Shown here one piece after another: positions 56,629 through 64,000 of a stretch of 64,000 nucleotides of DNA. Every line of letters starts with the position of its first letter. Position 1 is the first letter of the stretch. The position numbers and the translations under genes were made by a program. Source of the stretch: Gammaproteobacteria bacterium (GTDB lineage: Bacteria > Pseudomonadota > Gammaproteobacteria > Burkholderiales > Rhodocyclaceae). Under the pieces are notes generated by a model, which was not told the DNA's origin, did no database searches, and worked only from the letters and a program-made list of their open reading frames with translations. The stretch spans positions 62,001 through 126,000 of the forward strand of contig JAHJVE010000003.1 of NCBI GenBank assembly GCA_018828385.1, read 5' to 3'.

Positions 56629-57603
56629 TTATTTCGCTGGCAGGGGCGAGAATTCGGCCGGTACCCAGGCGTAGCCCTTGCCTTCCTTGCGGACGTGGCC
56701 GATGCCGGGGAAGGGCAGGTGCATGCCGGCGACGAGTTCGCGCCGCTTGGCTACTTCGGCGAAGACGCGCTTGCGGGTGAGCACGGCTTGCTTGGCATCG
56801 ACATCGAACTCGATGGCGACTTCCGGATGGGCGAATTGCACGGCGTGGCTATGGACGAGATCGCCGAGAATCAGCAATTGCTGGCCATTGCTGGCGAAGC
56901 GGTAGCTGGCGTGGCCGGGCGTGTGGCCGTGGGTGTCGACGGCGCTGACGCCGGGCAGCAGTTCGCCGTCGCTGTTGAAGGTCTTCCACTTGCCGCTGGC
57001 GCGATACGGGGTGGCGGCGTCGCGGGCCATCTTGAAGAAGCCCTGGGCTTCTTTTGGCGCCTTGGCGGCAACTTCCTCGCTCAGCCAGAATTCGTTGTCA
57101 GCCTTGGCCGACCAGACTTCGGCATTGGAGAAGACGGCCTTGCCCTCGGGCGAAACCAGGCCATTGACGTGGTCGCCATGCAGGTGGGTGAGGAGCACGA
57201 CATCGACCTGTTCCGGCGTATGACCGGCCGCCTTGAGATTGTCGACAATGTTGCCGAGGGTCGGGCCAAAGAGCTTGGCGGCGCCGGCGTCGACGAGGAT
57301 CAGCTTGCTGCCGGTGTTGATCAGGTAGGCGTTGACAGCGGTCTGCACGGCTGGGCCTTGCAGGAACTGGCGGGCGATCAGACGCTCGATGTCGCGCGTG
57401 CGCATGTTCTTGAGCAGCTTTTCTTCGAGATTGATGGTGCCGTCGAACAGTGCGGTGACCTCGAAGGAGCCGACCATCAGGCGGTAGTAGCCGGGAACCT
57501 GGGCTTTCTGTAGCGGCGCTTCGGCGGCGGCGAAGCTCGACGCGACAAGGAGCAGGCCGGCAAAGAAAAAGCGGCGAAAGAGGGATGAAGCGGTCCTGGA
57601 CAT
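56629..57603 (-). CDS. MBL-fold metallo-hydrolase, exported
   Basis: Signal peptide; [46 protein letters not shown]. Confidence 0.9.
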   Translation of the reverse strand: MSRTASSLFRRFFFAGLLLVASSFAAAEAPLQKAQVPGYYRLMVGSFEVTALFDGTINLEEKLLKNMRTRDIERLIARQFLQGPAVQTAVNAYLINTGSKLILVDAGAAKLFGPTLGNIVDNLKAAGHTPEQVDVVLLTHLHGDHVNGLVSPEGKAVFSNAEVWSAKADNEFWLSEEVAAKAPKEAQGFFKMARDAATPYRASGKWKTFNSDGELLPGVSAVDTHGHTPGHASYRFASNGQQLLILGDLVHSHAVQFAHPEVAIEFDVDAKQAVLTRKRVFAEVAKRRELVAGMHLPFPGIGHVRKEGKGYAWVPAEFSPLPAK

Positions 57604-57799
57604 CGATTTCTCCTGAGGGGAATGAACGGGGTGTGACGGCGGTTCGGCTGTTCGTCGCCGGTTTGGCCGGAAGGCGAATATTGCCACGGCTTGGCTGGTT
57701 GACAAATGCATGGCTGCTGCCGTTTCATGAGGGGCGGGGCGAACTCTCGTTTTCCTTGCCCGCGCTTGGCAGCCCAATCTCCGACAGGAGGAGATACCG

Positions 57800-59086
57800 A
57801 TGATTCGAGAAAGCTCGCAGCGCAGCCTCCGTCCTTTTGGCCTGATGCTCATTCTCCTTGCTCAGGCAGCGACGGTGGCGGCGCAAATTCCCGACAAACT
57901 CCCGCCGGAGCCGGCTTATCTCGGCGAAATCCGCCGTTTGCCGGACGGCCAGTTGAAGACGGTTGCCGCCGACGCGAAGCTGGCGGCGGCCGCCGTAAAA
58001 CCGGCGACGATGGTCGTCGGTCCGGGCGAGAAAATCACCACGATCACCGAGGCGGCGCGGCTGGCGCAAGATGGCGAGGTGATCGAGATTCGCCCGGGCA
58101 ATTACTACGGTCAACCGGCAATTTGGGCCAAAAATGAAATCATCATCCGTGGCGTTGGCGGCCGGCCGGTCATGCTGGCCGACGGCAAGAGCGCCGAGGG
58201 CAAGGCGATCTGGGTCGTCCGCGGCGGCAAGGTGACGATCCAGAATATCGAATTCCGCGGCGCCCGGGTGCCTGACCTCAACGGCGCCGGCATCCGTTTT
58301 GAAAAGGGCGAGCTGACGATTCAGTCCTGCGCCTTCTTCGACAACGAAATGGGGATATTGACGGCCAACTTGCCGGAACTGAGTCTCGAGGTCATCGACA
58401 GCGAATTCGGCGATGCGCCGCGCCATTCGGGTGACCTGCACCATCTGCTTTACGTCGGCGGGATCGGCAAGTTCGTGCTGCGCGGCAGTCGCTTCCACAA
58501 CGGCTATCTCGGCCATCTGGTCAAGTCGCGGGCGCGCGAAAGTCACATTTTGTACAACATGCTGGTCGATGGCGCCAGCGGCCGGGCCTCCTACGAACTG
58601 GAATTTCCAAATGGCGGGCTGGCCTACGTCATCGGCAATGCTATTGGCCAGAGTGCCGGAACGGACAATCCGACCATCGTGGCCTATGGCGCCGAAGGCC
58701 GGCGCTGGCCGGACAACGCGCTGTTCATGGCGCACAACACGCTGATCAACGACAACTATTCCGGGAAATTCCTGAACGTTTTCAGTGACAAGATCGGGGC
58801 GGATGTCGAGGTCTGGCTGCTCAACAATCTGATGGTCGGCAACGGCGATTTGAACAAGCCGGCGCAGGGACGGTTCGATGGCAACCGGCTGGTGGCGCGT
58901 GGCGATCTCATCGAATTTGGCGGCGTTCCGCTGCGCCTGACCAATATGTCGCCGCTGCGTGGGGCGGTCAGGCCACCGGGGCAGGCGAGAGGCGTCGAGT
59001 TGATGCCGAGCGCCGAGTTCCGTTTTCCCGTGGGCAGCCGCCCGATGCGCCCAAACAGCATGCTGGCGCCCGGGGCTTTCCAGTAA
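57800..59086 (+). CDS. Right-handed parallel beta-helix protein
   Basis: Signal peptide; IRPGNYYGQPAIWAKNEIIIRGVGG; VTIQNIEFRGARV...; NEMGILTA. Confidence 0.82.
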   Translation: MIRESSQRSLRPFGLMLILLAQAATVAAQIPDKLPPEPAYLGEIRRLPDGQLKTVAADAKLAAAAVKPATMVVGPGEKITTITEAARLAQDGEVIEIRPGNYYGQPAIWAKNEIIIRGVGGRPVMLADGKSAEGKAIWVVRGGKVTIQNIEFRGARVPDLNGAGIRFEKGELTIQSCAFFDNEMGILTANLPELSLEVIDSEFGDAPRHSGDLHHLLYVGGIGKFVLRGSRFHNGYLGHLVKSRARESHILYNMLVDGASGRASYELEFPNGGLAYVIGNAIGQSAGTDNPTIVAYGAEGRRWPDNALFMAHNTLINDNYSGKFLNVFSDKIGADVEVWLLNNLMVGNGDLNKPAQGRFDGNRLVARGDLIEFGGVPLRLTNMSPLRGAVRPPGQARGVELMPSAEFRFPVGSRPMRPNSMLAPGAFQ

Positions 59087-59089
59087 GTT

Positions 59090-59938
59090 TCAGAGCGGCT
59101 TGCCGCCCATTGCCTCGCCCATCCGGATGGCGCCGGTCGGCGCCCAGTCGGGGTTGAAGGCCAGCGTGTCTTTCGGGAAGAGCATGACGACGGTCGAGCC
59201 GAGCAGGAAGCGGCCCATTTCCTCACCTTTTTTCAGCACGATGTTCTGCTCGTCGTAGCGCCATTCACGGACGACCCCCGGGCGCGGCGGATTGACCATG
59301 CCGTGCCAGACGGTGGCCATGCTGCCGACGATGGTGGCGCCGACCAGGGTCAGCACGAAAGGGCCGAACTCGGATTCGAAAACGCAGACGACGCGTTCGT
59401 TGCGGGCAAAGAGGCCGGGCACGCCACGCGCCGTGGTCGGATTGACCGAGAACAGTTCGCCGGGCACGTAGATCATGCGCGTCAGCTTGCCGGTGCAGGG
59501 CATGTGGATGCGGTGGTAGTCGCGCGGGCTCAGGTAGAGGGTGGCGAAGCTGCCGTTCTCGAATTGCTTGGCCAGTTCGCGGTCGCCGCCGACCAGCGCG
59601 GTGGTCGAGTAGTTGTGGCCCTTGGCCTGGAAAATCTGGTCGCGTTCAATGGGGCCGAACTGGCTGATTGCGCCATCGACCGGGCTGATGAAAGCTGCGT
59701 CGGCCTGTGGCCGGGCGCCTTCCTTGAGCGGCCGCGTGAAGAATTCGTTGAAGCTCTTGTAGGTGGCGATGTCCGGGTTGGCCGCCTCGGCCATATTCAC
59801 GTTGTAGCGACCGACGAACCAGCGGATGACGCTGGTCGTCAGGCTGCCGGCTTCCTTCGAGGCCAGCTTGCCGGCGAGGACGGTGAGCGCCTGTTTCGGG
59901 ATGAGGTATTGGGGCAGGACGGCTAGGCGGTCGGACAT
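59090..59938 (-). CDS. psd: Phosphatidylserine decarboxylase
   Basis: [42 protein letters not shown]-terminal [12 protein letters not shown] (LGST processing site). Confidence 0.95.
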   Translation of the reverse strand: MSDRLAVLPQYLIPKQALTVLAGKLASKEAGSLTTSVIRWFVGRYNVNMAEAANPDIATYKSFNEFFTRPLKEGARPQADAAFISPVDGAISQFGPIERDQIFQAKGHNYSTTALVGGDRELAKQFENGSFATLYLSPRDYHRIHMPCTGKLTRMIYVPGELFSVNPTTARGVPGLFARNERVVCVFESEFGPFVLTLVGATIVGSMATVWHGMVNPPRPGVVREWRYDEQNIVLKKGEEMGRFLLGSTVVMLFPKDTLAFNPDWAPTGAIRMGEAMGGKPL

Positions 59939-60021
59939 GGAGAAGCCAGGGAAACGGAAGCCCGCAATTATACGGGCTAGCCGCTTGGCAATTCTATTTC
60001 GCCGGGCTGCCGGAGTAGAGC

Positions 60022-60390
60022 TCAGTCCTTCGAGTAGAGGCCGACCCGGTTGCCTTCGCAGTCGATGAACAGGGCGATGTGGCCGATGTTATTGCCAAGA
60101 TCGGTCTTGACCATGACGACCTGGCCGCCGGCAGCCGGGATGCGGGCGAGCACGACATTGAGGTCGGCACCGCCGTCGAGATAGATCAGCGTGCCGTTGT
60201 CGCGCGGCTGCAGTTGCGGCATGGCGACCAGGGCGCCGCTCGGGTAGGGCTCGGCGTAGGGGAAAATGGCCATGTTGCCGCCGCCGCAGTGTTCCCGGCG
60301 CAGTTCGATGGCAAGGATGGTCTGGTAAAAGGCGACGGCCCGGTCGAGGTTGGTGGTGGGGATTTCGAACCAGCGCAGCGGATTGTCCAT
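60022..60390 (-). CDS. VOC/glyoxalase family protein
   Basis: [46 protein letters not shown]. Confidence 0.9.
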   Translation of the reverse strand: MDNPLRWFEIPTTNLDRAVAFYQTILAIELRREHCGGGNMAIFPYAEPYPSGALVAMPQLQPRDNGTLIYLDGGADLNVVLARIPAAGGQVVMVKTDLGNNIGHIALFIDCEGNRVGLYSKD

Positions 60391-60536
60391 GAGGTTTTCT
60401 CCTGAAAGTTCAGCGGCGGGATGCCGTTGATGCGCTGCATTCTGGCTGGGGGCTCCTGACAGCATGGTGTCAGGAGGCTTGTCATGGCCTGCGAAACGTC
60501 GTGCTATGCTGAAATTCCCGTCTTTCCCGTCATGAC

Positions 60537-61232
60537 ATGCGCCCGGCCGACCGACTGTTCCAGATCATCCTGCTCCTGCGTAATGGGCGCGTCGTTACGG
60601 CCGCCTTCCTGGCCGAAACGCTGGAGGTTTCCGAACGGACCATCTACCGCGATATTGCCGACCTGGTGAAGTCCGGCGCGCCGATTGATGGCGAGGCGGG
60701 CGTTGGTTATCGCCTGCGCCGTGGTTACCAGGTGCCGCCGCTGATGTTTACCGGCGACGAACTCGAAGCGCTGGTGGTCGGTGCCAAGCTGGTTCGGGCC
60801 TGGGGCGATTCGGTGCTGGGCAAGGCGGCGGAACAGGCGATGGCGCGCATCGAGGCGGTTTTGCCGCGGGCGCTGGAAGATCGCGTCAATGCCTCAAGCC
60901 GGCGTTTTCTGGCGCTCGACTGCCTGCAACCGGCGCCCTTGCGCGAGCCGATGGCCTTGTTGCGGTCCGGCATGGAAAGCGGCCGCAAGGTGTCAGTTAC
61001 TTATCGGCGGGCCGATGGCGAGCTTTCGCAACGCACGCTATGGCCGCTCGGCCTGGTTTTCTGGGGGCATTGCTGGACGCTCGGCGCCTGGTGCGAGTTG
61101 CGCCAGAGCTTTCGGACTTTCCGGGTTGATCGTATCCAGGCGGTCGAGCTGATCGACGCAACTTTCGACGACCGTTACGGCCATCTCTGGCGCGATTACC
61201 TGGCCACGGCGCGCGGCGAGGGTGAAGCCTAG
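60537..61232 (+). CDS. YafY-type WYL-domain transcriptional regulator
   Basis: N-terminal HTH TAAFLAETLEVSERTIYRDIADLVKSGAPIDGEAGVGYRLRRGYQVPPL; C-terminal RTLWPLGLVFWGHCWTLGAWCELRQSFRTFRVDRI. Confidence 0.92.
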   Translation: MRPADRLFQIILLLRNGRVVTAAFLAETLEVSERTIYRDIADLVKSGAPIDGEAGVGYRLRRGYQVPPLMFTGDELEALVVGAKLVRAWGDSVLGKAAEQAMARIEAVLPRALEDRVNASSRRFLALDCLQPAPLREPMALLRSGMESGRKVSVTYRRADGELSQRTLWPLGLVFWGHCWTLGAWCELRQSFRTFRVDRIQAVELIDATFDDRYGHLWRDYLATARGEGEA

Positions 61233-62233
61233 TCCGCGCTTTCGCTACCCGGGAAGGCCGGTTGGGCGTCGGGCGCCGTGGTGCCGAAGGCCGGTGCGGA
61301 TGACCAGTGTTCCTTGCGCCATTTCTCGCGTTCGCCGTTGCCGAAGAAGCTCCAGGCGATCAGGCGACTTTGCTTCTGGCCCTGGGCCATCGGGATGATG
61401 CGCGATTCGACCACCTTGGCTTTCTTGAGCGCGGCTTCGATGTGCGGCAGGTTGTCGCCTTGCGAGAGCAGGCTGGTGAACCACATGACGCGCTTCGGGA
61501 TGTTGCAGCTTTGCTCGATCATCAGTTTGACGAAGGCGCGTTCGCCGCCGTTGCACCACAGCTCGGCGCCGCCGCCGCCGAAATTCAGACGCGGTTCAGC
61601 CGCGCCGCGCTTGGCGCCCGGCTTGTTGAGATTGTTCCATTTGCGCTGGCTGACGGCATGAACGTCATCCGGCGAGTTGTGGAAGGGCGGGTTGCAGATC
61701 GACAGGTCGAAGACTTCGCCGGAGCGTAGCAGGCCGGTGAAGATGTTCTCCCAGACGGTCTGGTGGCGCAGTTCGATCTCGCCATCGAGTTCGGGGTTCT
61801 TGGCGATGATGGCGGCGGCGTTGGCCAGCGCCGCCTCGTCGATATCGACGCCGAGGAAGGACCAGCCGTACTCGGCGTGGCCGATGAGCGGATAGACCAG
61901 GTTGGCGCCGGTGCCGATGTCGAGCACACGCACGCCGGGGCCGCTCGGGATGTTCTTCTTGTTGCAGGTGGCGAGCAGGTCGGCGACGCTGTGCAGGTAG
62001 TCGGCGCGGCCGGGGATCGGCGGGCACAGGTAGCCGGCCGGAATGTCCCAGCCCTTGACGCCGTAGTGATGCATGAGGATCGCCCGGTTGAGCATTTTGA
62101 CCGCGGTCGGGTTGGCGAAATCGATGCTTGGCGTGCCGGCAACGGTGGTCTTGATGTGCTTGGCGAGCGCGGCCGAGGTGGCGGCCAGGGCGGCGAAATC
62201 GTAGCCAGCGGCGTTCTTGTTGCGGGGATGCAT
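61229..62233 (-). CDS. rlmF: 23S rRNA (adenine(1618)-N(6))-methyltransferase
   Basis: MHPRNKNAAGYDFAAL; VLDIGTGANLVYPLIG; LSICNPPFHNS; LNFGGGGAELWCNGGE. Confidence 0.93.
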   Translation of the reverse strand: MHPRNKNAAGYDFAALAATSAALAKHIKTTVAGTPSIDFANPTAVKMLNRAILMHHYGVKGWDIPAGYLCPPIPGRADYLHSVADLLATCNKKNIPSGPGVRVLDIGTGANLVYPLIGHAEYGWSFLGVDIDEAALANAAAIIAKNPELDGEIELRHQTVWENIFTGLLRSGEVFDLSICNPPFHNSPDDVHAVSQRKWNNLNKPGAKRGAAEPRLNFGGGGAELWCNGGERAFVKLMIEQSCNIPKRVMWFTSLLSQGDNLPHIEAALKKAKVVESRIIPMAQGQKQSRLIAWSFFGNGEREKWRKEHWSSAPAFGTTAPDAQPAFPGSESAD

Positions 62234-62397
62234 GGTGGTCCTTCCTACAGCGGGGACGGGATTGTCCCACGAAAGTGTCGCCAACACGACAATGGCGGGT
62301 TCGGCATGGCTTTGATTTTTGGCTGTTTTTTCCAGTTGACCGTGGCGGCATGAAACTGGCTAGGGGCTAGCTATCGGACAACTCAGGGAGGCAGCCC

Positions 62398-64000
62398 ATG
62401 AAGCTGCAAATCGACCGGCGGCACATCGAACCGATGATGCAGTCCTTTCCACGACTGGAATTCTTGCGCGAGCAGTTGCGCTTCGGCAATCGCGTCGAGG
62501 TCTCGTTCAACCAGCTTGAGGACGGCGAACTGGATCTGCTGCAAAGCCTCTACGCGGCGGGCGACAGCGAGTTGCGGGCGCGGGCGGCGCAGATCGCCAC
62601 CTTGCGCCAGGCGCTGCACGAAGGCGGCCGGCGCTTCGAGGCCGAGGAGCTGGAAATGGCCGTGCCGGCCATCGCCCGTTATCTGGCTGAAAATGCCTCG
62701 CGCGGCTGGCTGTTTTCGGCCGGGATCACCGGCAAGCCGCTGGCCTATGTGGTGACGCGGCTTGATTTCACGCCGCCGTCCGAGGAAGAAACCGGCAAGA
62801 TTTTCGTTGAACTCAAAGCCAACGCCAAGGCGCGGCTGGCGACGGCGACGCTGCGCATTTCCGGCCCCGACATCGCCGGCCGGACCATCCCCGAAGTCTT
62901 TGCCACCAAGGGTTTCGTCAAGGAAACACCGGCCTTGCTGGCCAGCTACGACGAAGGCGTCGAGCGTTATTTCGACTGGCGCGGGCAATACGGCGCGCAG
63001 TTTTCCGGGACCGGTGTTGGTTACTTTGCCGAAAACCCGACGGCGACGCACCGCGATACCGATTACTCGCGCAAGGACATGATCATCCTCTCGTCGACCG
63101 GCAGCCCGGCCCGGCTGGTCAACGACGAGAGCATTCTCGGTGAGCGCGTGCTGGCGCTCGACGCAACGGGCGACATCATGGCCAAGTTCGTCCGCCGCGT
63201 GCAGCGCAATTCGCGGCTGTCCGGCAAGGAGGAGGCGGAGATCGAGGAAACCCAGGCCGGCATCGCCAAGGGCCTGTTCACCGAACTGCCTGTGCATTTC
63301 TACATGCTGATGTTCCACCTCGATCTGCACCATTACGTCTGGGTGCACGTCGATGACATGGAACCCTACGCCTACCAGCCGGAACTCAAGACCAAACTGG
63401 TCCTGCCGCCCGAGCAGACCGATCTGATCGACATCCTGACTGCCGAGATGGACGTGCTGATGGACGACATCGTTTCCGGCAAGTCGGGCGGGACGACCGT
63501 GTTGTGCGCCGGGCCACCCGGGGTGGGCAAGACGCTGACTGCCGAGGTGTATTCCGAGATCATCCGGCGGCCACTCTACCGGGTGCATTCCGGCCAGCTC
63601 GGCCTCAACGTGGCGGCGATGGAGGTGGCGCTCAAGGAAGTGCTGACCCGCGCCCAGCGCTGGGGGGCGGTCATGCTCATCGACGAGGCAGATGTTTACA
63701 TCAAGAAGCGCGACGACAACATCACGATGAACGCCGTCGTCGGCGTGTTTTTGCGCGTGCTCGAATACTTCAACGGCCTGCTTTTCCTGACCACCAACCG
63801 CGTCGACGACATCGACGAAGCCATTGTCTCGCGCTGCATCGCGTTGATCCGTTTTTACCCGCCGGATCGCGTCGACCGCAAGAAGATCTGGGGCGTCATG
63901 GCCGCGCAATTCGGGCTCAAATTAGCTCCGGAACTGCATGATCGCCTGCCCGATATTTTCCCGAAGGCGTCGGGTCGAGACATCAAAGGGCTGGCCAAGC
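62398..64000 (+). CDS. AAA family ATPase, runs off the right edge
   Basis: Open + frame missing from the ORF track (no stop in window): MKLQIDRRHIEPMMQSFPRLEFLREQ...; CAGPPGVGKTLTAEVYSEII; VMLIDEADVYI; LFLTTNRVDDIDEAIVSRC. Confidence 0.85.
   Translation, partial: MKLQIDRRHIEPMMQSFPRLEFLREQLRFGNRVEVSFNQLEDGELDLLQSLYAAGDSELRARAAQIATLRQALHEGGRRFEAEELEMAVPAIARYLAENASRGWLFSAGITGKPLAYVVTRLDFTPPSEEETGKIFVELKANAKARLATATLRISGPDIAGRTIPEVFATKGFVKETPALLASYDEGVERYFDWRGQYGAQFSGTGVGYFAENPTATHRDTDYSRKDMIILSSTGSPARLVNDESILGERVLALDATGDIMAKFVRRVQRNSRLSGKEEAEIEETQAGIAKGLFTELPVHFYMLMFHLDLHHYVWVHVDDMEPYAYQPELKTKLVLPPEQTDLIDILTAEMDVLMDDIVSGKSGGTTVLCAGPPGVGKTLTAEVYSEIIRRPLYRVHSGQLGLNVAAMEVALKEVLTRAQRWGAVMLIDEADVYIKKRDDNITMNAVVGVFLRVLEYFNGLLFLTTNRVDDIDEAIVSRCIALIRFYPPDRVDRKKIWGVMAAQFGLKLAPELHDRLPDIFPKASGRDIKGLAK

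Noticed and set aside
57725-58735. 336-aa minus-strand ORF
   Set aside because: Antisense shadow of the parallel beta-helix gene.
62383-63909. 508-aa minus-strand ORF
   Set aside because: Shadow of the real + strand AAA ATPase starting at 62398, which the track omits because it runs off the window.
1-64000. CRISPR arrays, rRNA and tRNA genes
   Set aside because: No regularly spaced repeats and no recognisable rRNA or tRNA sequence seen on reading; a covariance-model search was not possible.

Overview
Betaproteobacterial chromosome window, probably Rhodocyclaceae/Dechloromonas-like (inferred from gene content only). The backbone on the left (1-11.3 kb) holds a hybrid sensor kinase, a periplasmic binding protein, a TonB receptor, a TPP-enzyme operon with two citrate-synthase-like genes, and acnB. 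The backbone on the right (51.4-64 kb) holds psd, rlmF, a YaiI family protein, a WYL regulator, an AAA ATPase and others. Between them lies a ~40.1 kb genomic island inserted at the 3' end of acnB. It is bounded by a perfect 27-bp direct repeat, CGCTACATGAACTTCGACCAGATTCCG, at 11268-11294 and 51400-51426. The right copy is followed by an orphan acnB 3' end ([19 protein letters not shown]) and its displaced terminator. Island cargo: (i) a MORC/GHKL ATPase - Z1 helicase - PD-(D/E)XK - Dcm/Vsr restriction-like cluster; (ii) recombinases; (iii) hipBA with two tandem palindromic operators; (iv) an eight-gene locus consisting of a sigma-54 activator with a CARF-like N-terminus, the TerY-P triad (VWA, PP2C, kinase), a UPF1-like helicase, a putative HEPN RNase, a coiled-coil McrB-like GTPase and a DUF2357/McrC-like protein; this resembles the CoCoNuT class, and a near-consensus -24/-12 promoter sits at the activator/operon junction; (v) SMEK-like, PIN-like and UDG-like genes. 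No CRISPR array, rRNA or tRNA was recognised.
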